DNA of 64,000 nucleotides. Origin: Candidatus Obscuribacterales bacterium. Its GTDB lineage: Bacteria > Cyanobacteriota > Vampirovibrionia > Obscuribacterales > Obscuribacteraceae. The notes beneath the pieces were generated by a model that saw nothing but the letters and a program-made list of their open reading frames with translations, was not told where the DNA came from and did not search any database. The stretch lies in the NCBI GenBank assembly GCA_021732085.1, contig JAKFVQ010000007.1:124001-188000 (forward strand), read 5' to 3'. The position numbers were made by a program, and so were the translations under genes. The stretch's first letter is position 1, and every line of letters starts with the position of its first letter. Shown piece by piece: positions 26,843-36,076 of the stretch.

Positions 26843-27874
26843 GTGTCCTTCTTCAAGAAGATGTTTTCACAACAAATTGGAATCGACCTGGGCACGGCAA
26901 ACACCCTCATCTATCTGGGCGACAAAGGCATCGTCTTGAGAGAACCATCGGTTATCGCAATCGATGATGAAACCAAAGCACCATTCCGTGTCGGTGAGGA
27001 AGCCAGAGCAATAATCGGACGAGCACCGGCTGGTGTCACAACAATGCGTCCGCTCAAAGACGGCGTCATCGCCGATTTCAGATCCGCTCGCTTGATGCTC
27101 GAAGAGTTCATCCGACGCGTTACTGGCTCAAAATCTTTCGTCAAACCAGACATCGCCATCGCAGTTCCGTCCGGTGTCACAGGTGTGGAGCGCAGAGCTG
27201 TTAGAGAAGCAGCCTTCAACGCCGGCGCCGGTCAAATTTTCCTTCCAGAAGAACCAATGGCAGCTGCAATCGGAGCCGCACTTCCTGTAGCAGAACCAAC
27301 AGGATTGATGATTGTCGATATCGGTGGCGGCACAACGGAAGTAGCCGTTATAAGTCTCTGCGGTATCGTCGTTAATGAATCAATTCGTGTTGCCGGAGAC
27401 GAATTGAACGATTCAATCATCCAATACTTGAAGAAGGTTCACTCGCTTGCTATTGGCGAACGCACCGCCGAGGAAATTAAATTCCGGCTCGGTTCTGCCT
27501 ATAAGACAGCCGACAACGACAAATACGAAGTGAAAGGTCTCAACCTGATCACGGGCTTGCCGCGCACAGCTACCATCAGCAGAGGCGAAGTTCGCGAAGC
27601 TCTGACGGAACCGCTGAGCACCATAGTTGATGCCATCAAGCGCACACTTGAGAGAACGCCTCCAGAACTAGCTGCCGACATTTACAATCGCGGCATAGTC
27701 CTTTCAGGCGGCACAGCTCTCTTGCGCGGTCTCGATGAACTTATTGCAAACGAGACCGAAGTTCCTGTTTTCCTCGCAGAAGATCCACTCTCCTGCGTAG
27801 CAATCGGAACGGGTCGAATGCTGATGGATCCAGCATATACCCGCGTGCTCGAGCAATCTCTGTATCAAGGCTAA
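26843..27874 (+). CDS. mreB: Rod-shape actin homologue MreB
   Basis: 343 residues from GTG 26843, which is preceded by GAGGTGG (26831-26837) and gives MSFFKKMFSQQIGIDLGTAN, the usual MreB start. A GTG at 26792, also with a good GAGGAG site, would add 17 residues and is possible. ATPase signatures are phosphate-1 IGIDLGTANTLIYLG, phosphate-2 IVDIGGGTTEVAVISL and adenosine motif GIVLSGGTALLRGLDEL. It polymerises on the inner membrane and directs side-wall peptidoglycan synthesis. It leads the mreB-mreC-mreD-mrdA block, with 10 nt to mreC. Confidence 0.97.
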   Translation: MSFFKKMFSQQIGIDLGTANTLIYLGDKGIVLREPSVIAIDDETKAPFRVGEEARAIIGRAPAGVTTMRPLKDGVIADFRSARLMLEEFIRRVTGSKSFVKPDIAIAVPSGVTGVERRAVREAAFNAGAGQIFLPEEPMAAAIGAALPVAEPTGLMIVDIGGGTTEVAVISLCGIVVNESIRVAGDELNDSIIQYLKKVHSLAIGERTAEEIKFRLGSAYKTADNDKYEVKGLNLITGLPRTATISRGEVREALTEPLSTIVDAIKRTLERTPPELAADIYNRGIVLSGGTALLRGLDELIANETEVPVFLAEDPLSCVAIGTGRMLMDPAYTRVLEQSLYQG

Positions 27875-27884
27875 GGAGAGCTAG

Positions 27885-28709
27885 GTGCCTCTCGACGACA
27901 GCAGCCGAGCATCACAAAGCAGATTCACCGTAAACTCATCGACTATTGCCGAGGCGGTGTTCATCGCTGTCCTCATTTTGATGGCAGCCGGTCCGATGAG
28001 TGGAATGATCGCCTGGACACACTCAACGCTGTCGGCAACGATCACTCGCGGCGCAACCCAAGTTGAATCGACGAAAAACTTGGCGGAGCAATTAATCGCC
28101 GCATCAGACAAAATCAATGGCTTGGAAAAGAAGCTTGCCGACAACGAGCTTGAGCTAACAAAACTCAAACAGGAAGCCAAAGACGTTAACCGTTTGCGAT
28201 CGCTCTTGAACTTAAAGCAAAGTATCACACGCTCCACTATCGGAGCTGACGTCACTGGACGCAGCCCGGATAATTGGTTCGAGCAAGTGATGATCGACAA
28301 AGGTAAAAATGATGGAGTGAAGCTCGGTGCAGCCGTCATAACAGCCCAGGGCGTGGTCGGGCAAATTGCACAGGAGCCGGCCGAATCAACAAGCGTAGTG
28401 CGCCTTGTCACTGACCCAGAACAAAAACTCGGCGTAGTTATTCAGCGCATAAATATGCCGGGCGTCTTGCGCGGCAATTACAAGAACCCGCCGGTAATCG
28501 AATTTGTGCCAGTAGGAACACCTGTGGATATCGGGGATAAAATCGTTTGCGCCGGTGATGGTGGCATTTTCCCGCAGGGACATCCCATCGGCACAGTGAG
28601 CATGGTGCGTCGCGATACAAATGGAACAACGCTTTCCATTGAGGTGAAGCTTGCAGACAACCTCTACGATCTAACGCACGTTTTAATCGTTCCACCAATC
28701 AGTCTTTAG
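27885..28709 (+). CDS. mreC: Rod-shape protein MreC
   Basis: 274 residues from a GTG start with AAGGAGAG upstream. A cytoplasmic tail of about 20 residues, one membrane helix (about 22-45), a coiled coil (about 60-105; LAEQLIAASDKINGLEKKLA) and the paired beta-barrel domain (VTGRSPDNWFEQVMIDKGKN, GVVGQI, DPEQKLGVVIQR, GVLRGNY, PVDIGDKIVCAGDGGIFPQG) are as in other MreC proteins. It links MreB to PBP2 in the elongasome. Confidence 0.95.
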   Translation: MPLDDSSRASQSRFTVNSSTIAEAVFIAVLILMAAGPMSGMIAWTHSTLSATITRGATQVESTKNLAEQLIAASDKINGLEKKLADNELELTKLKQEAKDVNRLRSLLNLKQSITRSTIGADVTGRSPDNWFEQVMIDKGKNDGVKLGAAVITAQGVVGQIAQEPAESTSVVRLVTDPEQKLGVVIQRINMPGVLRGNYKNPPVIEFVPVGTPVDIGDKIVCAGDGGIFPQGHPIGTVSMVRRDTNGTTLSIEVKLADNLYDLTHVLIVPPISL

Positions 28710-28722
28710 AGCGAGGAGAAAC

Positions 28723-29370
28723 ATGGCAATCATCTCCATGCGCTCACGAAAACGTGCTCTGGAAATTGGAGTTTCAGCGCTGCTTTGTCTTGTCGCTATG
28801 CTCATCCAACTTCTCGTGTTGAACAGCTTCACCATACATGGTGTCATCTGCAATTTGCCGCTGACTATCATAATAGTTTGGGGACTTGTATTCGGAACAA
28901 CTCTTCCGCCATTGACGAACGTGGAGTTAAGGCGCTTGGGCGTGAGCGACATTTTTTCGCGCCAGCTCGCTTCCGGCTCAATTAGTGGAATGCTCATCGG
29001 CTGGTTTTTCTCCTGGATGAATCTCTCTCTTGTCCCGGTCTATCCCATCGCATATCCGCTGATCGGATGGGTGTCAGGATACTTTTGCTTGCGCGCACTC
29101 AGCCAGGGAAATTTGCTTTGCATTCCCCTGGTTTTTATCCTGACGCTGGTCGCTGAAGGTATAACGGCCTGGGAGATTTTTGCTATCAAAGCATTCCTTC
29201 ATCAAGGTATGGATTGGCGCATAATCTTTTCCCAAGTTTTCGATCACCTCAATCTATTTATTCTTTCCGAGGCACTGCTGAATGCACTCATCGCTCCCTT
29301 CATCTACTTCCCAATGCGTCGCTGGTACGAGATGGGCGAAGGACGGCAGTCGTACTTCCCCGTCGATTAG
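28723..29370 (+). CDS. mreD: Rod-shape protein MreD
   Basis: 215 residues, hydrophobic, with five to six membrane helices. It starts 13 nt after mreC with GCGAGGAG before the ATG. Length and position between mreC and mrdA identify it as MreD; primary sequence in this family is weakly conserved. The segment GWVSGYFCLRALSQGNLLCI and the C-terminal ALLNALIAPFIYFPMRRW resemble the MreD C-terminus. Confidence 0.85.
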   Translation: MAIISMRSRKRALEIGVSALLCLVAMLIQLLVLNSFTIHGVICNLPLTIIIVWGLVFGTTLPPLTNVELRRLGVSDIFSRQLASGSISGMLIGWFFSWMNLSLVPVYPIAYPLIGWVSGYFCLRALSQGNLLCIPLVFILTLVAEGITAWEIFAIKAFLHQGMDWRIIFSQVFDHLNLFILSEALLNALIAPFIYFPMRRWYEMGEGRQSYFPVD

Positions 29371-29454
29371 TTTTACGCATACTTAAACTGAGAGGCGAGC
29401 AAAATAGCGGTTCGTTGGTTACACTGAAGCAAAAGGCGAGCGTACAGGCAGCAA

Positions 29455-31284
29455 ATGGTAGATTCCCAATTCACGAATCATAGATTTGGCGAGATTGATC
29501 ACCCTAAGATCAAGATGCTTGTTTTGCTCTTTGTGGTTATAACGACATCCTCTGCTCTCTGCGCTCGACTGGTCTGGCTGCAGATTGTGCAAGGAAAGTT
29601 TTACAAGGCGCGCGCCTTAGAAAATTCCACACGGGTCACATTCTTGCGTGCCCCCAGGGGTATCATCTACGACCGCCACGGAAATATGCTCGCCACTAAT
29701 AAGCAAACATTGTCACTGGTAGCAGTACCAGCTCAAATAGATGATGTTGAAGATTTGACGCGGCGATTGGCGCGTGTTCTGGGCGTCGACGAGCCCGAGA
29801 TTCGCGAGAAATTGATGACGGCAAAAGAATCAGATTCAGTTCTGCCTGTCGTTCTGGAACGAGACTTGGAGCTAAAAGTCGTCAGCAGATTTTACGATCA
29901 GAAACTCTTTCTTCCCGGCATCGATATCCTCCCCGACATCAGCCGCAATTATCCGCAAGGAGAATTGTTCTGCCATCTGCTCGGCTACTGCGGTGAAATT
30001 ACAGAGAGCCAGCTCAAGAAGCGTCCGGAGCGTCGCATGGGAGACATCGTCGGACAGGACGGCGTCGAACGGTACTACGATACACAACTCAGAGGAATCG
30101 ACGGTGAGCAACGCGTGCGCGTTAACGCATCCGGTCTTACTTTCTCAAGAGACACTGCGCACCCGGTGGTAACGAAGGAAGCGCAACCTGGACTGCCAGT
30201 TGTTCTTTCCATTGATATGGATCTGCAACAAGCGGCTGCAGAAGCACTCGGCGACAGGCATGGAGCAGTCGTTGCCTGTGATCCTAAGACTGGCGAAATT
30301 TTAGCGATGGTATCGAACCCGAAATTCGATCCAAATTGTTTTACACGCAGAATCACGCCTGACGTGTGGAAAAAGCTCAATGCCCCCGACCATCCACTAT
30401 TCAATCGAGCCCTTTCAGGCTTCCCGCCTGGCTCCATCTGGAAAGCGATAACAACACTGGCGGCACTTCAATATAAAGTCGTCAAGCCTGATACCAAAAT
30501 ACATGTCTCCGGTGGTATCGCACTCGGTGGCTTCTTCTTCCATGACTGGACCGGCAGCTCAGGCATATTCGATCTAGTCAAATGTTTAGCTTGGTCTCGC
30601 GACTCCGCTTACTACCAGATGGCATTAAAGATGACGCCGGAAATGATTCGCGAGTGGGGACTTTACTTTGGCGCCGGACGTCCTACTGGTGTCGAGCTCC
30701 CGCATGAAAGCAGCGGTCTTGTTCCAGATTCGAAATGGAAAGAACGGGTCTATCACGAGAAGTGGTATCCCGGAAACACATTGCACATGTCCATTGGTCA
30801 AACTTTTTTGCAAGTGACCCCTGTTCAAGCCTGTCGCATGTACGCTGGGCTGGGCATGAAAGGCAAAGTCCCCGATTTGCACCTGGCGATAAAAATAGGC
30901 GATCGGCAAATTCCCCCACCTGAACACGAAACCGTGAAAGTGAAAAAAGAATACATGGAAGTCGTGTCAAAAGGATTAAAAGCCGTAGTTGCATCCGGCA
31001 CCGGCGGCGCCACCAGGCTAGGAAACGTGGAAGTTGCCGGAAAAACCGGCTCCGCAGAAGCGCCGCCTTTAGGCAGTAAAACACACGCCTGGTTCTGCTG
31101 TTATGCACCGGCGGATAGTCCACGCATCGCAATCTGCGCTTTCATCGAGCACGGCGGTCACGGGGGCTCAGCGGCAGCACCTGTTGCCAAAGTGGTGCTG
31201 GAAAGATTCTTCGGTAAAGCAAACGCAAACGCACCGATGAAAGTTGTTCAGCCTGGCGGCGCGCACAGACGACGCCACCGATAA
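29455..31284 (+). CDS. mrdA: Penicillin-binding protein 2, elongasome transpeptidase
   Basis: 609 residues. One N-terminal membrane helix (about 20-45), a dimerisation domain (FLRAPRGIIYDRHGNMLATN; ILPDISRNYPQGELFCHLLG) and a transpeptidase domain with Ser327 in PPGSIWK, SRD at 381-383 and KTG at 530-532. The SIWK and SRD boxes differ from the usual STxK and SxN but still provide the nucleophile and lysine. It cross-links peptidoglycan during side-wall growth with MreBCD. It begins 84 nt after mreD. The C-terminus ends in a short Arg/His-rich tail (GGAHRRRHR). Confidence 0.94.
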   Translation: MVDSQFTNHRFGEIDHPKIKMLVLLFVVITTSSALCARLVWLQIVQGKFYKARALENSTRVTFLRAPRGIIYDRHGNMLATNKQTLSLVAVPAQIDDVEDLTRRLARVLGVDEPEIREKLMTAKESDSVLPVVLERDLELKVVSRFYDQKLFLPGIDILPDISRNYPQGELFCHLLGYCGEITESQLKKRPERRMGDIVGQDGVERYYDTQLRGIDGEQRVRVNASGLTFSRDTAHPVVTKEAQPGLPVVLSIDMDLQQAAAEALGDRHGAVVACDPKTGEILAMVSNPKFDPNCFTRRITPDVWKKLNAPDHPLFNRALSGFPPGSIWKAITTLAALQYKVVKPDTKIHVSGGIALGGFFFHDWTGSSGIFDLVKCLAWSRDSAYYQMALKMTPEMIREWGLYFGAGRPTGVELPHESSGLVPDSKWKERVYHEKWYPGNTLHMSIGQTFLQVTPVQACRMYAGLGMKGKVPDLHLAIKIGDRQIPPPEHETVKVKKEYMEVVSKGLKAVVASGTGGATRLGNVEVAGKTGSAEAPPLGSKTHAWFCCYAPADSPRIAICAFIEHGGHGGSAAAPVAKVVLERFFGKANANAPMKVVQPGGAHRRRHR

Positions 31285-31506
31285 GGGCAAGAATCCACGC
31301 CCGGATTAAAGCGCATTCTGGCTCCACCATTAGAGACCTTTAGACTCGGTACGGCTGCAGCTAGCTTCATCGGTCCGAGCAGAATGACATTGTTCGCAAT
31401 CGCAAACGGCGCCCCTCACAAATCAGTTACCTCAACGTGATCCGGGAACTTAGCCGATAATGAACCCGTCGATACTCGGCAAATCACTAGTGATGCATTG
31501 AAACAC

Positions 31507-31523
31507 GGAACCCGTTGGGTTCC
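31507..31523 (+). other. Hairpin in the leader of the RlpA-like gene
   Basis: GGAACCC at 31507-31513, loop GTT, GGGTTCC at 31517-31523: a perfect 7-bp stem ending 9 nt before the AGGAG of the next gene. There is no T-tract, so an mRNA stability or translation-control element is more likely than a terminator. Confidence 0.4.
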
Positions 31524-31542
31524 AACAAAATAGGAGCCTGCT

Positions 31543-32049
31543 ATGAGATCACACATAGCCTTGCTCTGCGCCACGATCATTTGTTTTACTTTCTCGATAA
31601 CGGCAGAATCGAGAGAATGTTCTGAAACATTTCGTGGTGGTGCGTCATTCTACGCCGACAGATTTCATGGAAGACGCACCGCATCAGGAGCGAGATTAAA
31701 CAATAATGCTTATACCTGTGCACATCGAACACTTCCGTTCGGAACGAAAGTCCTCGTCGAGAATCCCAAGAATGGTTCTAAATGCGTAGTGACCGTTACC
31801 GATCGCGGTCCCTTTCACAGCAGCCGTGTCATCGACTTGACTAAGGCTGCAGCTAGAAAGCTCGGCATCTCAGGCATAGGTAAAGTCGTCTGCTTCACCG
31901 GAAACCTGCTCGGAAGCGGTACCGAGAAAGTAGGGAAGACAACTCAAGCAGTTGCAAAAACTTTGATGCCTCAAACAGCAAAAGTGAAACAAAACAAAGT
32001 CATCGCAGCAACGACAACAACGACTACACGACTCGATACAGATATGTAG
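31543..32049 (+). CDS. rlpA: RlpA-like double-psi beta-barrel protein, secreted
   Basis: 168 residues. A signal peptide (1 to about 22, ending ITAES) precedes the RlpA core: GGASFYADRFHGRRTASGAR, LPFGTKVLV, VTVTDRGPF and RVIDLTKAAARKLG. These hold the conserved acid and histidine positions of RlpA lytic transglycosylases, but no SPOR domain is present; the C-terminal 55 residues are Lys/Thr-rich and probably disordered. It may cleave peptidoglycan or bind the wall. AGGAG precedes the ATG. Its location after mrdA suits a wall-growth role, although 258 nt separate them. Confidence 0.88.
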   Translation: MRSHIALLCATIICFTFSITAESRECSETFRGGASFYADRFHGRRTASGARLNNNAYTCAHRTLPFGTKVLVENPKNGSKCVVTVTDRGPFHSSRVIDLTKAAARKLGISGIGKVVCFTGNLLGSGTEKVGKTTQAVAKTLMPQTAKVKQNKVIAATTTTTTRLDTDM

Positions 32050-32052
32050 CGC

Positions 32053-33339
32053 TTAATCGGCAGGCGTCCATACGCCCGAGCCCGACAGCACAAACATATA
32101 TTCAAAATACTGAACCGAAGGTCTCTTCTTCAGAACAAAGTCTTCTTCGCCGTCGATGCGAAAGTTGCCAGATTCTAACTCAGTAACGATGCGCTGCAAG
32201 AACTCGCCGAAACTTTTTCCGAGCAAAAAAATCGGGTGCTCACTGGTTCCAAAGTTTATTACTTGCCCAACATTGCCCTTCAAAGAGGGCTCCAGATCAA
32301 GCCCAATATGATTACCGGAATAATCGTGAGTGAAAGGAACCCACTTTCGCGCCGAATCGCGGCGGATATGATTAGGCGGAAAGATTTGAATTCTTCCATC
32401 TGAATCATTCATTATTTCCGAAACTTCAAGCCAATTCTCGTACTCTCGGGCGATTTCAAACAAAGGCAGTGGACGGATCCCAAAGAAAATTCCTAGAGAC
32501 TCATCTTCCTCTTGACCGTCATGCAAAGAGTAGAAATCTTTGAACTCTTCCGGCAGCTCTGCACCAATTAGTTCTTCCAGTCCTTTGAATTCATCGTCGG
32601 ACGCGCCAGATCTCAAACTGCCAAGCGAACGAGGCAGATACTTATCGAGCCAGCGAGCAAGACGTCCGGTTAGATCAGTTATGTTGTGACGCGCTGCAGC
32701 TTGCCTGCGAGACCTGCGCACAGGTTGGGCGTCTTCAGATGGCGGAGGAGATACAAGCAACTCCATCGAAGCGTAAGTTGGATCAGACTTAGCGATCAAA
32801 CGCTTCAACTTGGTACGTGCGTCACGATAACCGGCAGGGCGAAGTTGAACGATCCTCTGAAAATCGGAAATGGCTTCTCCAATATTGTCGTGCTTCTCGT
32901 ATAGATTTCCGCGCAACCAATACAATTCAGGGTCCTGCGATTCTCGCAAGATTGCATTGGTGTAGTCAAAGCTTGCAGTTGCGTAAGAAGGATCCATTTG
33001 CGCGCGCGCCGTCAAAGCAGCGGGATGACCTGGGTCAATTTTCAACGCCCGTTCAATGTCAGATTTTGCATTATCGAACTTGCCTAATGCAACGAAAGCC
33101 CGTGCTCGATATGCGACAGCATCAACGTTGTTATCATCGATCAAACTGGCTCGAGAAAAATCGACCAGCGCCTTGTCCGGATCATTCATAGACAGATGGC
33201 AGCGTCCGCGCCCAACCATTGCATCAACTGATTTCTCATCAATGGTCAGAACTTTATTGAAAAAACTCAGTGCTTTGTCTGGGTGTCCTTGCAAAAGTGC
33301 TTCGCAGCCCTGCTTGAACAGACTATCGACGTAAGCCAC
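32053..33339 (-). CDS. TPR repeat protein with C-terminal SMI1/KNR4 domain
   Basis: 428 residues. The first about 190 are tetratricopeptide repeats (GHPDKALSFFNKVLTIDEKS, NDPDKALVDFSRASLIDDNN, GKFDNAKSDIERALKIDPGH, DNIGEAISDFQRIVQLRP). After a basic linker, residues about 245-405 look like a SMI1/KNR4 domain: LEELIGAELPEEFKDFYSLH, DGQ, FPPNHIRRDS, WVPFTHDYSGNHIGLDLEPS. In bacteria this domain is best known as an immunity protein fold against polymorphic toxins, but stand-alone TPR fusions may have other roles. It is cytoplasmic and converges with the RlpA-like gene, 3 nt apart. Confidence 0.85.
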   Translation of the reverse strand: MAYVDSLFKQGCEALLQGHPDKALSFFNKVLTIDEKSVDAMVGRGRCHLSMNDPDKALVDFSRASLIDDNNVDAVAYRARAFVALGKFDNAKSDIERALKIDPGHPAALTARAQMDPSYATASFDYTNAILRESQDPELYWLRGNLYEKHDNIGEAISDFQRIVQLRPAGYRDARTKLKRLIAKSDPTYASMELLVSPPPSEDAQPVRRSRRQAAARHNITDLTGRLARWLDKYLPRSLGSLRSGASDDEFKGLEELIGAELPEEFKDFYSLHDGQEEDESLGIFFGIRPLPLFEIAREYENWLEVSEIMNDSDGRIQIFPPNHIRRDSARKWVPFTHDYSGNHIGLDLEPSLKGNVGQVINFGTSEHPIFLLGKSFGEFLQRIVTELESGNFRIDGEEDFVLKKRPSVQYFEYMFVLSGSGVWTPAD

Positions 33340-33533
33340 AGCTTCCGATCCTGCAACTACTTGGTGGGCCTTTCAGAAGCCCATATTAACATCCACCTCA
33401 CTCTGCACAGCCGCCACCGCCTTTTTTCGCAGGTGAAACTTTCTCAAGAAGCAGGAACGGTCCTAGAACTGAACAGCCTACTTGCGTATACTGAAGCCAA
33501 CTTGTGCCGTCCACGCCTTAATGGAAGTTCACG

Positions 33534-35264
33534 ATGAAACGCTCAGCCGGCAAAACGAAGTCGCTTATTGGCATCAGCGCCGTAGCTTTCGCAGCCCATT
33601 CTTTATGGATTACACCCATTTCATTTGCTGACGAAGGAATGTTTTCCGCGCCTCGCTTAGGCGGATCTAATTTTGGTTCAATACTTCCGAAGGGTCCATT
33701 CCAAAATTATCAGATGGACTCGGCAGAACCTGAGTCGTCTCCCGATGCGCCTATGTCGCTCTATGAGAAAACACCGCAAGCCCCAGCATACTCAGAGAGT
33801 CTAAGCGAACAACTAAATCGAAGCGGAGCCACAACGAGCGCGCCTTTAGAGCAATCAACCGCACCAGTTTCTAAAACAAACGCCTGGTATAAGTTTCTTG
33901 ATCCGAGCTTAAACCTCACTCGCACGTTGGAGGAAAGCGAACGCAAAAACATTTTGCCTATCGTTCCAATTCCGCCATCAATTAGTAAACCAGCGAAAGG
34001 AGCCGAGTACGTCCATACAGTCATTTTGAAAGCAGACAGCAAGCCTGACTATGGCGCGTTCAAAACTGGCTTTGGGAGCCTATTCGGGCGCTCAGGCTCA
34101 ATCATCATGGTATCGAACACTGCAAGATCAACACGCATTTTCAACGTCAATGGTTATGAAAGAGACGTTCTTTTCAAACTTCCAAACGGGCAAGTTGTTG
34201 CTGTCGGGCCGGGCTCTGAAATGATGATCTCGAAAAATTTGAACGCAAACGAACTGAATGCACATGATGGTATCGCCCGCAGAGGCTTCACCAGAACGAT
34301 GCGCTGTAGCGAATTGAGCATGGCTTTCGCCCAATATTCATTGCCTAGCTTGTTGGAAGTTCCAGAGTTTCGCTTCTTTCAGAAAAACCAAGATCAAAAG
34401 GTGACAGCTAGTTTGCAGAAAACGGCTGACGCTTTGGACTCGATGCGAGGTAACGAAGGCTTCCACAAAGTTCTTTCGCTAGAGGAACAACAGATCCGCC
34501 GTCAAAAAGCCAAAGAGGCTGAAGCGCGGCCAATTCCGCCCAATCGCGTCAGTAATGCAAGTGAAATTGCACAAGCAGCAAAGCCAAACATTTTATCTGC
34601 GAATCCAGCCATCGGAGCAGCAAAGGCAAAGACACTAAGTACTGCGGAAAAGAATGCTCAACAGCTCAAACAGGCGGCAGTTGAAAAACTAGCTGCCGAG
34701 AAAAAAGCGGCTGAGCGGAAGTTGGCAGAAAAGAAAAACGCAGAAAAGAATGCTGAGAAGATAGCGTCTGCAGAGAAGCTTGCAGCAACTAAGAAGGCAC
34801 AAGCCGACAAGCAAAATCTCATGTCTCGTTTTTCACTTAAGGGACTTCGCGGCAATGACCAAAAGACTTCAATCGAGCTAGTTCAAAAGGCTGAGAAGAC
34901 TGATAAGGCAAAGCTTCAAAAGAACAACACGCAGGAGCAAAGTAAAGTTGCTATCCTAGCGGCGCGCCCAAAGAAAGCAGAAGCGGAAGAGCAAGATACA
35001 ATCGTTCCGGCCAATTTACCAGCTGACACCAGAGAACTGCTCTTACTTGCTGAAAAGAATGAAAAACAAGCGAAAGATCTTCGTATAAAAGCCGCAAAGA
35101 ACAGGGACTTTTCAGAAGCCTATTATCTAAGCGCGGAGCAGCGTTTGCATCTGTACAAGACGTTCCGAAAGCAGATGAAAAAAGCGACCGAATTAGACCA
35201 GATCGCTCGCGAGGCCCGAGACAAGGCAGCCATCGCTGGTAATACCAATCACTCAACGCAATAG
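33534..35264 (+). CDS. Secreted protein with long Lys/Ala-rich coiled coil, unknown family
   Basis: 576 residues. A signal peptide (1 to about 33, cleavage likely after ISFA) is followed by a low-complexity region. A compact domain (about 160-290) contains a beta-rich stretch (SIIMVSNTARSTRIFNV, LPNGQVVAVGPGSEMM) that could be a FecR-like or iron-dicitrate-sensor-like fold; this is a guess. Residues about 360-470 are almost only Ala, Lys and Glu (AAEKKAAERKLAEKKNAEKN) and will form a long charged helix. The C-terminus is helical. The gene starts 194 nt from, and divergent to, the TPR-SMI1 gene, and is followed after 9 nt by the VOC gene. Likely periplasmic or wall-attached. Confidence 0.75.
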   Translation: MKRSAGKTKSLIGISAVAFAAHSLWITPISFADEGMFSAPRLGGSNFGSILPKGPFQNYQMDSAEPESSPDAPMSLYEKTPQAPAYSESLSEQLNRSGATTSAPLEQSTAPVSKTNAWYKFLDPSLNLTRTLEESERKNILPIVPIPPSISKPAKGAEYVHTVILKADSKPDYGAFKTGFGSLFGRSGSIIMVSNTARSTRIFNVNGYERDVLFKLPNGQVVAVGPGSEMMISKNLNANELNAHDGIARRGFTRTMRCSELSMAFAQYSLPSLLEVPEFRFFQKNQDQKVTASLQKTADALDSMRGNEGFHKVLSLEEQQIRRQKAKEAEARPIPPNRVSNASEIAQAAKPNILSANPAIGAAKAKTLSTAEKNAQQLKQAAVEKLAAEKKAAERKLAEKKNAEKNAEKIASAEKLAATKKAQADKQNLMSRFSLKGLRGNDQKTSIELVQKAEKTDKAKLQKNNTQEQSKVAILAARPKKAEAEEQDTIVPANLPADTRELLLLAEKNEKQAKDLRIKAAKNRDFSEAYYLSAEQRLHLYKTFRKQMKKATELDQIAREARDKAAIAGNTNHSTQ

Positions 35265-35273
35265 GGCCAGGCA

Positions 35274-35663
35274 GTGAAGAGTTTCGGACTAACGCATATA
35301 CAGCTTACGGTGAAAGATCTATCGAGGTCTGAAGCTTTCTACAGCACTCTCTTCGAGATGAAGGAGATTATGCGATTCGGCCAGAGTTGCGTGATGTTGC
35401 AGACGCCAGGCTCCCGTGAAGTGATCACTCTAAATGCAGACCCGGAGCTTTCCAAAGATGCAGGGAAGATGGGCGGTATTGCACATTTCGGTTTTCGACT
35501 TAGCGAAGAAACAGAGATGACGGAAGTATTAGCACAAGTAGGAAAAGCTGGAGGAACAGCGATAGACCATGGGAGGCGCGGGAAAGACAAAAGCGAAACA
35601 TACGCTTTTTTCACCGACCCCGATGGCTATGAGATAGAAGTGTTCTGGATGCCTGCCGAATAA
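35274..35663 (+). CDS. VOC-family (glyoxalase/dioxygenase-like) protein
   Basis: 129 residues from a GTG start, 9 nt after the previous stop. The beta-alpha-beta-beta-beta layout of the vicinal oxygen chelate family is clear: LTHIQLTVKDLSRSEAFYST at the N-terminus, IAHFGFRL in the middle and FFTDPDGYEIEVFW at the end. Metal-ligand candidates are His8, His67-region and the final Glu. Substrate is unknown; members include glyoxalases, fosfomycin-resistance enzymes and dioxygenases. Tight spacing suggests translation follows the preceding secreted-protein gene. Confidence 0.85.
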   Translation: MKSFGLTHIQLTVKDLSRSEAFYSTLFEMKEIMRFGQSCVMLQTPGSREVITLNADPELSKDAGKMGGIAHFGFRLSEETEMTEVLAQVGKAGGTAIDHGRRGKDKSETYAFFTDPDGYEIEVFWMPAE

Positions 35664-35679
35664 AGATACTAATAACCGC

Positions 35680-35721
35680 GATTGCGGCAGCATAGCTCGG
35701 AGGAGCACAACTGCCGCAATC
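35680..35721. terminator. Bidirectional terminator hairpin between convergent genes
   Basis: GATTGCGGCAG (35680-35690) pairs perfectly with CTGCCGCAATC (35711-35721), and an inner GCTC-GGAG-GAGC continues the stem. It lies 17 nt after the VOC stop and 26 nt before the end of the opposing gene. T-runs are short (ATTTT), so efficiency is uncertain. Confidence 0.65.
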
Positions 35722-35746
35722 ACAGATTTTGCTTCGCACTCATTGC

Positions 35747-36076
35747 TTAGAACAGATTGTTCAAGATACGTCCGAAGGTATTAGTCGAGCGTTGATAGCC
35801 ATATGGGTAATATCCGTTATTCGTGTAGTACGGTGCAAACCCACTAGGATAAACGCCGTTGTAATACGGGGTGGTGTTATAGATGTTGTTTACGTACGGA
35901 TTATACACTCCGTAAGCATTCTGGTTTGCTGCTTGCTGGTTTAACCACATTTGCATAGCAGCAGCATTAGCTGCCGGTCCAAACGGGTCTTTAGCTTCGG
36001 CCGCCATTGGCATAGAAACGGCTGTAATAGCCGCAGCAGCGACTAGCAATCCACTCAATGTGTTTCTCATAGTCAT
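35747..36076 (-). CDS. Small secreted Tyr/Asn/Pro-rich protein
   Basis: The open frame reaches 36211, but ATG 36076 is the likely start: GGAGA sits 8 nt upstream, and the product then begins MTMRNTLSGLLVAAAAITAV, a clean signal peptide with cleavage near AEA-KDPF. The mature part, about 80 residues, is rich in Tyr, Asn, Gly and Pro (YNTTPYYNGVYPSGFAPYYT). No family is recognised; the composition suits an adhesive or structural envelope protein. It shares a divergent region with the Ada-AlkA gene. Confidence 0.7.
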   Translation of the reverse strand: MTMRNTLSGLLVAAAAITAVSMPMAAEAKDPFGPAANAAAMQMWLNQQAANQNAYGVYNPYVNNIYNTTPYYNGVYPSGFAPYYTNNGYYPYGYQRSTNTFGRILNNLF

